Assembly: GCF_900111985.1 (NCBI RefSeq)
Contig: NZ_FOKI01000010.1
Span: 1-64,000 of the forward strand
Length of the DNA: 64,000 nt
Reading direction: 5' to 3'
Source of the DNA: Clostridium frigidicarnis
Lineage (GTDB): Bacteria; Bacillota; Clostridia; Clostridiales; Clostridiaceae
The notes beneath the pieces are model-generated. The model was not told the origin of the DNA and made no database searches. It saw only the letters and a program-made list of their open reading frames with translations. Shown piece by piece: positions 1 to 8,150 of the stretch. Both the position numbers and the translations under genes were made by a program. Within the stretch, counting starts at the first letter, position 1; every line of letters starts with the position of its first letter.

Positions 1-240
1 CTTTTCAATAGCTTTTTTATATTCTTTCTTATAATTAGGTATTATTTCATTATTCTTAGGCTCTTTTGGCTCTAATGTTTGAGAATAACGACGATAATTA
101 TTAACCCATCTACTTAATAATTGGGGATTTAAGTCGTACCTTTTAGCAATTAAAATATTGCTTCCTGATTCTAAAACTTCCTTAACAAATGAAACTCTTT
201 GATCTTCTGAAAACTTTCTTGTAAATATTTTTTTCTCCAT
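1..240 (-). CDS. IS3-family transposase OrfA, N-terminal 80 residues (runs off left edge)
   Basis: An open frame of 80 codons begins at an ATG at 240, preceded by an AGGAGG ribosome site at about 247-252, and continues past base 1. The protein starts MEKKIFTRKFSEDQR and contains a helix-turn-helix of the IS3 OrfA type (residues about 15-50, with ILIAKRYDLNPQLLSRWV as the recognition part), followed by a charged linker. OrfA binds the element ends and is normally fused by frameshift to the DDE transposase OrfB, which would lie outside the window. The family call is good; whether the element is complete and active cannot be seen. Confidence 0.8.
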   Translation of the reverse strand, partial: MEKKIFTRKFSEDQRVSFVKEVLESGSNILIAKRYDLNPQLLSRWVNNYRRYSQTLEPKEPKNNEIIPNYKKEYKKAIEK

Positions 241-299
241 CCCTTAGACCTCCTAATCATCTTAAAACTATTTTACTTTGTTTGAGTAAACATTGTCCA
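1..299 (-). mobile_element. IS3-type insertion sequence, one end
   Basis: This is the transposase gene plus about 60 bases of leader. On the minus strand the presumed outer end begins TGGACAATGTTTACTC at 299, just before the spacer changes to a dispersed repeat. TG-starting ends are usual in the IS3 family. The partner inverted repeat is not in the window, so the boundary is an inference. Confidence 0.4.
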
Positions 300-324
300 T
301 TCTAATTAGGGGGCCTATAGGACT

Positions 325-482
325 TCAACTTCCAACTCATAACTTATGACTCTTTATAATTTACAATTAAAGATTACAGCAATCTTTCTATTAAAAATCT
401 AAAATTTAATTATCAGTTTTTTACACAGTAAAAAAACATACTTGATTGTCAATCTTTAATTTTCAATTCTCAATTTTTTAAA
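325..482. repeat. Dispersed spacer repeat, copy a
   Basis: AT-rich non-coding spacer between the insertion sequence and pyrI. It shares the stretch AAAAATCTAAAATT..ATTA..AGTTT and AAAAAACATACTT with the copy at 3060-3212, and carries the short AACTT/CAACTT and TCAATTTTC-like words seen in the other spacer repeats of this window. No gene is visible in it. Confidence 0.5.
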
Positions 483-489
483 CTTGTTA

Positions 490-678
490 CTATTTAATTA
501 TTTTTTGTATAAAGTCACAGTACTCACATTTATATTCCATATTATCCTTATCAACTAAACGTAATCTTTGCTCCACATAAACTTCTGTCCTTGTTGCACA
601 CTTCTTATTTGTGCAACATACTTTCTTATCCATCATTTGTGGTAAAATACCACTTATGTTTTTAACATTATTAATCAT
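490..678 (-). CDS. pyrI: Short PyrI: zinc domain of aspartate carbamoyltransferase regulatory chain
   Basis: A 62-residue protein starting 2 bases after the pyrB stop codon. It matches the C-terminal zinc domain of PyrI: CTNKKC (C-x4-C), then KCEYC (C-x2-C) about 20 residues later, the four zinc ligands that hold this domain against the catalytic chain in the E. coli enzyme. PyrI is usually about 140-155 residues with an N-terminal nucleotide-binding domain; that domain is absent here and there is no room for it, because pyrB ends immediately upstream. The short protein could still stabilise PyrB trimers but should not bind ATP or CTP as the classical chain does. It is translationally coupled to pyrB. 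Confidence 0.85.
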   Translation of the reverse strand: MINNVKNISGILPQMMDKKVCCTNKKCATRTEVYVEQRLRLVDKDNMEYKCEYCDFIQKIIK

Positions 679-680
679 AA

Positions 681-1604
681 TTACTTCACCCCCACAAGTT
701 TTGCAATTAATGCCATTCTTACATACATTCCAAACTTAGCTTGCTTAAAATAACATGCTCTATTATCCTTATCAACCTCATATGCTATTTCATTTACTCT
801 TGGTAATGGATGCATAACTATCATATCCTTTTTTCCCATATTCATTTTTTCACTATCTAAAATATAGCTATTTTTTAATCTTTCATATTCCTCTTGATTA
901 TCAAATCTTTCTCTTTGAATCCTAGTCATATAAAGTATGTCTATTTTATCCATAGCTTCTTCTAATGACTTTACCTCATCATAAGGAATATTATTTTTAT
1001 CTAATACCTCTTTTTTTATATACTCTGGGATACTTAGTTCTTTTGGCGAAATCAAGATAAATTTTATGTTTTCATATCTTGACATTGCTTTTATAAGGGA
1101 ATGTACAGTTCTTCCATATTTAAGATCCCCACATAATCCTATGACATGATTATTTAGGTTACCTTTTAAAGTTTTTATTGTTAGAAGATCTGTTAATGTT
1201 TGAGTTGGATGTTGGTGACCACCATCACCTGCATTGATTATTGGAATTTCTGAATAAAGAGATGCTATTTTAGCTGACCCTTCTAATGGGTGTCTCATTG
1301 CAATTACATCTGCATAACATGAAACTGTTCTTACTGTGTCTGCTATAGACTCTCCTTTTGTAACTGAACTTGAACCTGGTTCTGAAAATCCTATTACATT
1401 TCCTCCAAGTCTTATCATTGCAGCTTCAAATGAAAGTCTAGTTCTTGTGCTTGGTTCATAGAAAAGAGTGGCAAGTATTTTGCCATTGCATAAATTTGAA
1501 AAGTTTTTTGGATTTAAACTTATTTCCTGTGCTAAATTTAGAATTTCATCTAATTCTTCTTTAGAAAAATCCCTTGGATCAATTAAGTGTTTTCCTTTTA
1601 ACAT
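681..1604 (-). CDS. pyrB: Aspartate carbamoyltransferase catalytic subunit
   Basis: 307 residues, the normal length. PyrB condenses carbamoyl phosphate and aspartate to carbamoyl aspartate, the committed step of pyrimidine synthesis in the cytoplasm. Visible motifs are the carbamoyl-phosphate loop [13 protein letters not shown], the MRHP segment, [12 protein letters not shown], and HPLPRVNEI near the C terminus. The start has a GGAGTGAT ribosome site. It is the first gene of the leftward pyrBI unit and is preceded by a PyrR-type leader with an attenuator and a near-consensus sigma-A promoter. Nothing odd is seen in the coding sequence. Confidence 0.97.
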   Translation of the reverse strand: MLKGKHLIDPRDFSKEELDEILNLAQEISLNPKNFSNLCNGKILATLFYEPSTRTRLSFEAAMIRLGGNVIGFSEPGSSSVTKGESIADTVRTVSCYADVIAMRHPLEGSAKIASLYSEIPIINAGDGGHQHPTQTLTDLLTIKTLKGNLNNHVIGLCGDLKYGRTVHSLIKAMSRYENIKFILISPKELSIPEYIKKEVLDKNNIPYDEVKSLEEAMDKIDILYMTRIQRERFDNQEEYERLKNSYILDSEKMNMGKKDMIVMHPLPRVNEIAYEVDKDNRACYFKQAKFGMYVRMALIAKLVGVK

Positions 1605-1658
1605 AAATTATCACTCCTTCTTAACATCTCTGTGTTAACTTAAAGGTTTTAAAGCATT

Positions 1659-1688
1659 AAAAAAGCCTTCCCTAAAATTAAGGAAGGC
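1659..1688 (-). terminator. Attenuator terminator in the pyrBI leader
   Basis: On the minus strand GCCTTCC and GGAAGGC form a 7-bp stem (1665-1688) followed by a run of six T. It lies between the promoter and pyrB, so it can only act as an attenuator. The segment CTTCCTTAA in the ascending arm is complementary to TTAAGGAAG at 1736-1744, the likely antiterminator partner. Confidence 0.85.
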
Positions 1689-1706
1689 GTGATTACACTT
1701 AAAAAC

Positions 1707-1722
1707 TCGTACAACTGTACGA
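1707..1722 (-). other. Small hairpin inside the pyr leader
   Basis: TCGTAC-AACT-GTACGA, a perfect 6-bp inverted repeat between the PyrR-type box and the terminator. It would sit in the loop of the antiterminator and may help bring its arms together. Confidence 0.5.
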
Positions 1723-1732
1723 AAAAATTTTA

Positions 1733-1768
1733 TAGTCTTCCTTAATGACCTCTCTGGATCACATTTAA
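1733..1768 (-). promoter_or_regulatory. PyrR-binding (anti-antiterminator) element of the pyrBI leader
   Basis: On the minus strand the leader reads GTGATCCAGAGAGGTCATT, matching the PyrR recognition core TCCAGAGAGG. PyrR with bound UMP stabilises this hairpin, which frees the downstream terminator. The adjoining TTAAGGAAG is the antiterminator strand. PyrR itself is not encoded in the window. Confidence 0.85.
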
Positions 1769-1788
1769 AGGTTATTTATTTAAGACAC

Positions 1789-1817
1789 ATTATATTATAG
1801 TTAGTTATATTTGTCAA
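1789..1817 (-). promoter_or_regulatory. Sigma-A promoter of pyrBI
   Basis: On the minus strand TTGACA (1812-1817), 17 bases, then TATAAT (1789-1794): both hexamers are consensus with ideal spacing. Transcription should start near 1782, about 180 bases before pyrB, leaving room for the attenuator leader. Confidence 0.85.
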
Positions 1818-1821
1818 CAAC

Positions 1822-2571
1822 TTATTTCCAGCTATTTTCTATTATATCTATAGCTATTTTACCTGATTTAGCTAAAGTTACAGCACCGTAAACATCACTT
1901 GGTATGTCTTTAGATAGTATTGTAAAAGCGAACTTCCCTTTTGGATGATTTAAATAACAGCTATCATTTTCTCCTTTATTTATACTTCCACCTTTACATG
2001 ATATATTTTCTCTATCTCCTTTTGAATAATAAAAAGCTATTTTATCTTTAACTGGTTGAGCTTTCAAAGTATTAACAATAAAATCTTTATTGTCTTTACA
2101 TATATATTCTGTTTTATTTATTATCTTCCAACATTTTGATAAATCATATGCACAGGTTTCTGCTTTTAATTTTCCATCTATAATTTTTGTATTCTTAAGA
2201 CCTATATCTTTCATATACTTATTAAACTTATCTACACCTAAAAGCCCCACAAGAATTTCATATGCAGTATTATCATTTTGAATAAGCATAAAAATTAACA
2301 ATTCCTCTATTGTACATTCCTTAGGCTTTAAATAACTTAATATAGTATTTTTCTCTATACATTCTTCTGACATGAAAATTGTGTCCTTAAGTTTTAAATT
2401 TCCTTGTTCTACTTCTTTTAACAACGCAAGAGCTAAGGGAATATGTATACACGCTCCAGCATCAGTAACTAAATTTTCATTAAACCCATATACATAACCA
2501 CAATCTAAATCTTCAAAATAAAATCCATATTCACCTAGCCTAGATTCTAAATACTTCTTTATCTCTTTCAT
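1822..2571 (-). CDS. Beta-lactamase-fold protein with lost catalytic motifs
   Basis: 249 residues from the ATG at 2571, which follows GGGGGA by 6 bases; an upstream ATG at 2604 is weaker. The overall pattern follows class A beta-lactamase-like serine hydrolases (PF13354 type): a helix start aligned to the SxxK motif, an SDN-like loop, and a KTG-like strand. However SxxK reads A-C-I-H (IPLALALL follows), SDN reads NDNTAYEIL, and KTG reads KGG. The nucleophile serine and general-base lysine are therefore replaced by Ala and His. No signal peptide is seen, so it is probably cytoplasmic. It is unlikely to hydrolyse beta-lactams; a binding or structural role is a guess. Confidence 0.7.
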   Translation of the reverse strand: MKEIKKYLESRLGEYGFYFEDLDCGYVYGFNENLVTDAGACIHIPLALALLKEVEQGNLKLKDTIFMSEECIEKNTILSYLKPKECTIEELLIFMLIQNDNTAYEILVGLLGVDKFNKYMKDIGLKNTKIIDGKLKAETCAYDLSKCWKIINKTEYICKDNKDFIVNTLKAQPVKDKIAFYYSKGDRENISCKGGSINKGENDSCYLNHPKGKFAFTILSKDIPSDVYGAVTLAKSGKIAIDIIENSWK

Positions 2572-2604
2572 ATAAATCCCCCATACCCTAAATTTTTCCC
2601 TCAT

Positions 2605-3003
2605 ATATACCTTAACTTATATTATATCTATACTAGACAATATTTGAAACACTATTTTAAATTTTCTGTATTTTTTACAAATATGTTTCATTTTTTTCAT
2701 GTAATTCTCACTTTTACCCTTTAATTACAATTTTATATATGCTAATATGTTCTATTAATATGCATATTATTTTTCACCTTTACTTTCAACTCTCACTTTT
2801 CAATTTTAACCTAAAAAAGACTCTACATATTTAATGTCTTTTAAAGTTATCCACCAATTTAAAATCAGTATCTTGATTCCTTTTTTATTAAATAACCTAC
2901 AATTCAACTTTGATCCTCTCTTTTTAACATTATTTGGTCATTAACTATTTTTCTATATATTAGAATTTTTTCAATACTTTAGGTATAATTAATTTATTTT
3001 ATA
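2605..3003. other. Non-coding spacer
   Basis: AT-rich sequence without a supportable gene. The part near 2780-2815 contains short words (TTTCAACTCTCACTTTTCAATTT) of the dispersed spacer repeat. The promoter of the beta-lactamase-fold gene should lie just right of 2605. Confidence 0.5.
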
Positions 3004-3039
3004 TAAAAAAAGAAATCCAGCTTATAAAAACTGAATTTC
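3004..3039 (-). terminator. Terminator downstream of uppP
   Basis: On the minus strand GAAATTCAG and CTGGATTTC form a stem with one mismatch around a 10-base loop (3012-3039), followed by TTTTTTT. It lies about 180 bases past the uppP stop, with a spacer repeat in between. Confidence 0.75.
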
Positions 3040-3059
3040 CTAACCAACTTATTCTTTAA

Positions 3060-3212
3060 GTGACGAGTTGAGTTTGACTTTTCTAAGAAAAATCTAAAAT
3101 TAAATTATTAGTTTCTTTGAACTAAGTGGAAAAAACATACTTTCTCTAAGCTCTGCACTTTCCAACTAGCATAAACTTACACATCTTGAAACTTGCCACT
3201 TTTCACTTTTTA
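3060..3212. repeat. Dispersed spacer repeat, copy b
   Basis: Starts AGTGACGAGTTGAG and ends with AACTTGCCACTTTTCAC. It shares an internal block (AAAAATCTAAAATTAAATTATTAG, split by variants, and AAAAAACATACTTT) with the copy at 325-482. It sits between the uppP stop codon and its terminator and would be transcribed. Confidence 0.5.
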
Positions 3213-3218
3213 AAATTT

Positions 3219-4055
3219 TTAGCTTACAACAGATATTACTCCTACTGCAGCTAAAACTAATAATAATACACCTACTATTATTCTATATACAGCAAATACT
3301 CTCATAGGTCTCTTCTTTAAGAATGCTATAAATCTATCTACAACAATTAATGCAACTAAGAACGCAACTAAAAACCCTACTATTAATGCAATAGTTTGAT
3401 CTCCGGTTAATCCACGTAGATCATATTTAAATAACTTTAATCCTGATGCCCCTACCATTACTGGTAATGCTAAGAAAAATGAAAACTCTGCTGCTATAGT
3501 ATTGTTTAATCCGGAAATCCATCCTCCCATTATAGTTGAAGATGATCTTGACATTCCTGGCCATAAAGCTAAACACTGAAATATACCTATTTTAAGTGCT
3601 TGTCCATATGTAACATCTTCCATTCTAGTAACAGTTGCTTTTTTTCTATATTTGTTCTCTACAAATATAAGAAGTATTGCTCCAACTATTAACCCTGCTG
3701 AAACTGTAATAGTGTTAAATAAATTAGCTTCTATCCAATCGTCTAATAAAAGGCCAAAAATAGCTGCTGGTATTGCTCCAACAAGTATTACAGACCAAAA
3801 TCTTAAACCCTCTTTTTCTAATTTAAAGAAGCTTTTAGTAGCCCCCCATATTTTATCCCAATATAAAACAACTATTGCAAGTATAGCTCCCAGCTGTATT
3901 ACTACCTCAAACATACTAGCAAATGCTGGTGTAGCTGTAGTTTTAAATCCTATTAAATCATCAATTATTATCATGTGTCCTGTTGACGAAACAGGTATAA
4001 ATTCCGTAATTCCTTCTACTATGGCAATTATTATAGCCTTAAATATTAGAAGCAT
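3219..4055 (-). CDS. uppP: Undecaprenyl-diphosphatase
   Basis: 278 residues, the usual length for the BacA/UppP family. It removes a phosphate from undecaprenyl diphosphate at the membrane to recycle the lipid carrier of wall synthesis; overexpression in other bacteria gives bacitracin resistance. Family motifs are present: the N-terminal EGITEFIPVSSTGHM and the central WPGMSRSSSTI, which together form the active site. About seven to eight hydrophobic segments span the protein. The ATG follows GAGAGGAAG. It is a single gene with its own terminator. Confidence 0.96.
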   Translation of the reverse strand: MLLIFKAIIIAIVEGITEFIPVSSTGHMIIIDDLIGFKTTATPAFASMFEVVIQLGAILAIVVLYWDKIWGATKSFFKLEKEGLRFWSVILVGAIPAAIFGLLLDDWIEANLFNTITVSAGLIVGAILLIFVENKYRKKATVTRMEDVTYGQALKIGIFQCLALWPGMSRSSSTIMGGWISGLNNTIAAEFSFFLALPVMVGASGLKLFKYDLRGLTGDQTIALIVGFLVAFLVALIVVDRFIAFLKKRPMRVFAVYRIIVGVLLLVLAAVGVISVVS

Positions 4056-4182
4056 AATTCTTCCTCTCTTTCATTAATTAAATTTTGAAATACAGAGTTA
4101 TTATAAAATTATTTATGTATTTTGTCTACATCTTACATACAATTATAAAATTATATGATACTATATAAATTACTTTTAGTTT

Positions 4183-4340
4183 AGGCACATTCAAAAAACA
4201 ATAGACCAGTATGCTTGTCTATTTTGCGTCATACTGCGTCAGTAAACTCAGCTAATAGCCTACTATTAACTGAATTCAATTCCTTGTTTGACACAAAATA
4301 TACGACGCATCTTTGGTCTATTATTTTCTTTCATGTGCCT
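4183..4340. repeat. MITE-like hairpin element, full copy A
   Basis: A 158-base element with inverted ends AGGCACATTCAAAAAA and TTTTCTTTCATGTGCCT. Its interior (ATTTTGCGTCATACTGCGTCAG ... TTGTTTGACACAAAAT) is also an inverted repeat, so the whole unit can fold into one long hairpin. Full copies lie at 25543-25703 and 59283-59442. It fills the 487-base gap between uppP and the next gene, which otherwise holds only AT-rich promoter-type sequence. Confidence 0.8.
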
Positions 4341-4543
4341 TATAAAATTTATACTTTATAAACTTAGTTCACAAAAATTTCTTAGTCAAATTAACTCTTA
4401 CACGTTATAATTTTTATTATTGAGTATATTGTGTTAACTTTATTAAAATAATAACTTTGTAATTATTTTTTATTTAGAATGATACATTTATAAATGATAA
4501 GTTTCATATAATTCAATACATATATATCAATTTAGGAGGTATC

Positions 4544-5011
4544 ATGAAAAATATTTTTTTAAACTTAATAAACCATTTATTTATAGTAAATTTTATTTAC
4601 TACGGACACATGCTTCTTGTAAGTTTGTTTAACATAAGTAGCAACAATCTTCCAGCTATTGAATTTGTTTTAGCAATAATTTTATATATAACATTAAGCT
4701 ATCTCTTTTTAAGCTATGATGAAGATCTTATATCTAGAATCTTAACTTTATTAATTGTTCCATTACTTTCTCTAATATTTTTTCTTACTCCACTACTTAT
4801 ATTTAAAGTTGGAATAAACACATTAAACGTAGACCCCATCTGGACTCCTTTTTTAGTTTTTAATGGTTTTGCACTTCCTTTAGTTGAAGTTATGGGAATA
4901 ACTAACTCTTTTCTTTGCATAGTTTTTCTTATAATTCCTCCAGTTTCTTCTCTAGTAGGACTAGAACTAAAACATTTTAGGAAGAATAACTCTGAAGTTG
5001 AAGATGCATAA
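4544..5011 (+). CDS. Small multispanning membrane protein, function unknown
   Basis: 155 residues with an AGGAGG ribosome site 6 bases before the ATG. Four hydrophobic segments are visible (about residues 10-30, 38-55, 63-90 and 115-135), with a short charged tail ending NNSEVEDA. I do not recognise a family. It is a single gene on the opposite strand to its neighbours and ends at a strong bidirectional terminator shared with the 4-hydroxybutyrate operon. Confidence 0.7.
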   Translation: MKNIFLNLINHLFIVNFIYYGHMLLVSLFNISSNNLPAIEFVLAIILYITLSYLFLSYDEDLISRILTLLIVPLLSLIFFLTPLLIFKVGINTLNVDPIWTPFLVFNGFALPLVEVMGITNSFLCIVFLIIPPVSSLVGLELKHFRKNNSEVEDA

Positions 5012-5014
5012 CAT

Positions 5015-5058
5015 ATTAGAGGGGTGATTTGTATGCTATTACAAATCACCCCTCTAAT
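5015..5058. terminator. Bidirectional terminator
   Basis: A perfect stem of about 18 bp (ATTAGAGGGGTGATTTGT with its complement) around an 8-base loop, between two converging genes: the small membrane protein and the last gene of the 4-hydroxybutyrate operon. Confidence 0.9.
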
Positions 5059-5076
5059 TACTCTAAAATTTATTTT

Positions 5077-6192
5077 TTAAAACAATTTCTTATATATCTC
5101 TATCATATCAGCTTCTTTCATTTCAACATAATTATTTCCTAAAAGCCTTTGTTGAGTTTCTAAGACACTTTGAGAAAACGAATATATTTCCTCTTCTTTC
5201 ATTCCATATTTCCTTAATGATTTTTTCTCTATCATATTACCTAAAAGTTTTTCTAGTTCTTCATATACTTTATCTTTACTAACATCCAATATAATTGATA
5301 ACAATTGGTTTAACTCATCAATTTTTCCATTAGGATTTTTTTCTTTATAAAATTTAAATACTTCTATAAAAAACTGGTAATTAGCTTCACCATGTGGAAC
5401 ATGATATTTCCCGCCTAAAGGATATGACAATGCATGTACTGCACCAACTCCTGCATTACCAAAAGCTATTCCAGCATAATTACTTGCTATTAAAAAGTCT
5501 TCTATTATTTTCTTTCTATAATCTTTTCCATTGTTTTGAACTTCTTTATAGCCATTTATTATCATTTTTATAGCTTCAACACTAAACATTTCTGTATATA
5601 CATTAGCTTTGGGAGATATAAAAGATTCTATCGCATGTATTAATGCATCTATTGAACTATATACAAAAAATTCATAAGGTAGTCCTTTTACAAGTTCTGG
5701 TATCAATACTGCATAATCAGCATAAAGCTCATCTACTGCTAAGCCAAGCTTAGTTCCCTTAGATTTTATTTCTGCAATAGAAATGTTTGTAACTTCACTT
5801 CCAGTTCCACAAGTAGTTGGGACTATTATAAGTTCTCTTGCTTTTACTGCCGGAATTGTTTTCTCAAACAACTCTTTTGTACTAGTAACATCTTTAAGAG
5901 CTAATACCTTTGAAATATCTATTATAGATCCTCCACCTATTCCAATAATTCTTTTACAATCTTTCTCTTGTACATAACGAATTATTTTATCCATAATATC
6001 ATCTGAAGGTTCTCTTAAGTTGTAGTCCTCTTGAAAGATATACACGCAATTTATATTTAATTTTTTTAAAAATGTTTCATATAAAAATTTATTTGTAAAT
6101 ATACAATCTTCTTGTCCTACATTAAATGAATCTATAAAATCTTTACAACACTCAAACTTATGAATTTGTTGTTTTAATTCTAGCAACTTCAT
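5077..6192 (-). CDS. 4hbD: 4-hydroxybutyrate dehydrogenase (iron-type alcohol dehydrogenase)
   Basis: 371 residues from the ATG at 6192, which follows AGGAGGTG by 6 bases; a GTG three codons upstream overlaps that site. It is an iron-containing alcohol dehydrogenase: the NAD-binding GGGSIIDISK, the TTCGTGSEVTN segment, and metal-ligand histidines in DALIHAIES and in the GAVHALSYPLGG...HGEAN region. Length and sequence resemble the Clostridium kluyveri 4-hydroxybutyrate dehydrogenase, which reduces succinate semialdehyde to 4-hydroxybutyrate with NADH. It is the last gene of the eight-gene operon; sucD ends 24 bases upstream and supplies its substrate. Confidence 0.9.
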   Translation of the reverse strand: MKLLELKQQIHKFECCKDFIDSFNVGQEDCIFTNKFLYETFLKKLNINCVYIFQEDYNLREPSDDIMDKIIRYVQEKDCKRIIGIGGGSIIDISKVLALKDVTSTKELFEKTIPAVKARELIIVPTTCGTGSEVTNISIAEIKSKGTKLGLAVDELYADYAVLIPELVKGLPYEFFVYSSIDALIHAIESFISPKANVYTEMFSVEAIKMIINGYKEVQNNGKDYRKKIIEDFLIASNYAGIAFGNAGVGAVHALSYPLGGKYHVPHGEANYQFFIEVFKFYKEKNPNGKIDELNQLLSIILDVSKDKVYEELEKLLGNMIEKKSLRKYGMKEEEIYSFSQSVLETQQRLLGNNYVEMKEADMIEIYKKLF

Positions 6193-6216
6193 TTTATTCA
6201 CCTCCTATATTTTTTA

Positions 6217-7581
6217 TTAATTCCAGATTTCTTCATCACTAGGTGCCTTTACACCTTCATTAAATAGCCCTATTCTTGATACATTTATTAAATGTTTATA
6301 ATCTAAATTCTCAGAGATACTATTATTTCCCCATGACCCACATCCTAATGTGGTAGTTGGTGCAAACCCGTTATATATTGATCCACCAGCCCCTGTAGAA
6401 CATGGTTGATTTACAACTAGTCTACTAACTGTTAACATGTCCCCTGCCAATTTTATATTGCCCATATTATTTGAATGTATTGAACATGAATGTCCTTTAC
6501 CTTCTAAATTCAAGTTGGTTTGTGCTATATCCAATGCTTCCTCAAAATTATCATACTCAAAAGATATCATTACTGGACACATTTTTTCCTTACATAATAC
6601 ATCCTTGTCACCTGCTCCTCTAGCCTTTAATATGATAACTTTTGCATTTTCCGGAACACTTACCCCTACTATTTCACCTATAGTTTTAACACTTTGTCCA
6701 ACAATTTTTCTATTTATACTGCCATCTTTAAATATTACATTTGCAAACTTTTCAATTGTTTCATTATCTTCAACATAATATGCTCCATTATTTTGAAATT
6801 CCTTCATTATTTCATTATAGTTTTCTTTAGGAGCTATTATACTTTGTTCTCCAGAACATATTATTCCATTATCAAAAGTTCTTCCTGTTATTATTTTAGG
6901 TACAACTTTCTTTATATCAACATTTTTGTCTATTATACATTGAACATTTCCTGCCCCTACACCATAAGCTGGTTTTCCACTGCTATATGCTGATCTAACC
7001 ATATCCATTCCACCTGTAGCTACAACTACATCTGCAGATTTCATAAGTTCTGCTGTAAGTTCAATTGAAGGTTCTTCTATTACTTGAATTAAATTTTCTG
7101 GTGCATTAAATTTTTTAATTTCTTTATTAAAAAGATCAACAACATATTTAGCACATTTTTTTCCTCTTGGATGTGGAGCTACTATTATTGCATTTCTTCC
7201 TTTTAATGCAAACATAGCATTACACATAGGTGTTACTATAGGATTTGTACAAGGTGTAACAGCAGCTATAACTCCTTTAGGTTTTGCAACCATTATAAGT
7301 GCCTTTTTTTTATCTTCATCTATTATTCCTACTGACTTTTTATCCTTTAAATTATTCCATATAAGTTTGGATTTACCTCTGTTTTTTGCCACCTTATCCT
7401 CATACACACCCATCCCAGTTTCGTCTACTGCCATTTTTGCTAATTCTTCTGCATTGTCATAAATTACTTTACCTATTGCCCTTACTACTTCATCTACTTG
7501 CTTTTGTGAAAATCCTTCAAATTCCTTTTGAGCATTTCTTCCTTTAGCCATAAGTTCTTTAATACATATATTAGATTCCAT
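6217..7581 (-). CDS. sucD: Succinate-semialdehyde dehydrogenase, CoA-acylating
   Basis: 454 residues from the ATG at 7581 (GGGGG 9 bases upstream); a longer frame to 7620 has no ribosome site and would overlap the preceding gene. The protein follows the C. kluyveri SucD closely in recall: KPKGVIAAVTPCTNP, GRNAIIVAPHPRGKK, ADVVVATGG, the catalytic-cysteine block NGIICSGEQS, KEKMCPV, and a C-terminal TTTLGCGSWGNNSISENL. It reduces succinyl-CoA to succinate semialdehyde with NAD(P)H and releases CoA. In this operon succinyl-CoA would come from the neighbouring oxoacid:ferredoxin oxidoreductase. Confidence 0.92.
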   Translation of the reverse strand: MESNICIKELMAKGRNAQKEFEGFSQKQVDEVVRAIGKVIYDNAEELAKMAVDETGMGVYEDKVAKNRGKSKLIWNNLKDKKSVGIIDEDKKKALIMVAKPKGVIAAVTPCTNPIVTPMCNAMFALKGRNAIIVAPHPRGKKCAKYVVDLFNKEIKKFNAPENLIQVIEEPSIELTAELMKSADVVVATGGMDMVRSAYSSGKPAYGVGAGNVQCIIDKNVDIKKVVPKIITGRTFDNGIICSGEQSIIAPKENYNEIMKEFQNNGAYYVEDNETIEKFANVIFKDGSINRKIVGQSVKTIGEIVGVSVPENAKVIILKARGAGDKDVLCKEKMCPVMISFEYDNFEEALDIAQTNLNLEGKGHSCSIHSNNMGNIKLAGDMLTVSRLVVNQPCSTGAGGSIYNGFAPTTTLGCGSWGNNSISENLDYKHLINVSRIGLFNEGVKAPSDEEIWN

Positions 7582-7606
7582 TTTTAAATTCCCCCTATTA
7601 TTAAAG

Positions 7607-8137
7607 CTATGCACATACACTAGCCATATTTATTCCAGCCTCAAAAGCTAACAAATTTTTATCTATACTAAATTTAGGAACATTTCTACAAATAGCTTCT
7701 TTTAAAGCTTCACAACTTACTATTTTTGTAATCTCTGCAAATATTCCAAGACAAAGCATATTTATAGACTGTGGATTTTTTAATACATCCTCAGTATATT
7801 TTGCTATATTAAATCTTCTATAATTTTTTATATTTCTTACATCTATATTTTCATCTACAATAATCATGGCCTCTTTCTTAGAACACTTAATAAATTTATC
7901 AAGTCCCTTTTGACTTAATGCAAATATTATATCTGCATTTGTCACTCTTGGATAACATATATCGTTTTCAGATATTATTACATCAGCTCTACAGCATCCA
8001 CCTCTGGACTCTGGTCCATAATTTTGTGTTTGGATTACATGTTTTCCATCTATTACAGCTGCTTCCGCTAATATTACTCCTGACTTAACTATCCCCTGTC
8101 CACCTAATCCAGTAAATATAATCTGCTTTTTATCCAT
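7607..8137 (-). CDS. korC: 2-oxoacid:ferredoxin oxidoreductase, gamma subunit
   Basis: 176 residues of the POR/KOR gamma fold: GLGGQGIVKSGVILAEAA at the N terminus, then TQNYGPESRGG and the segment CRADVIIS. The gamma subunit helps form the CoA and thiamine-diphosphate site. It is encoded 13 bases after the beta subunit. Separate alpha, beta, gamma and ferredoxin-like subunits fit the four-subunit KOR type that converts 2-oxoglutarate to succinyl-CoA; a branched-chain or other 2-oxoacid substrate is possible by sequence alone, but the downstream succinyl-CoA-using gene favours 2-oxoglutarate. Confidence 0.9.
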   Translation of the reverse strand: MDKKQIIFTGLGGQGIVKSGVILAEAAVIDGKHVIQTQNYGPESRGGCCRADVIISENDICYPRVTNADIIFALSQKGLDKFIKCSKKEAMIIVDENIDVRNIKNYRRFNIAKYTEDVLKNPQSINMLCLGIFAEITKIVSCEALKEAICRNVPKFSIDKNLLAFEAGINMASVCA

Positions 8138-8150
8138 AGAATTTACCTCC

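Noticed and set aside
490..678. Short pyrI as a frameshifted pseudogene
   Set aside because: The stop of pyrB is 2 bases upstream, so the missing nucleotide domain has no space, and the frame has a normal start.
4183..4340. Reading the AGGCACATT element as a CRISPR repeat or an sRNA gene
   Set aside because: Copies are single and scattered through the window, with inverted ends and no spacer periodicity. There is no direct sign of an own promoter.
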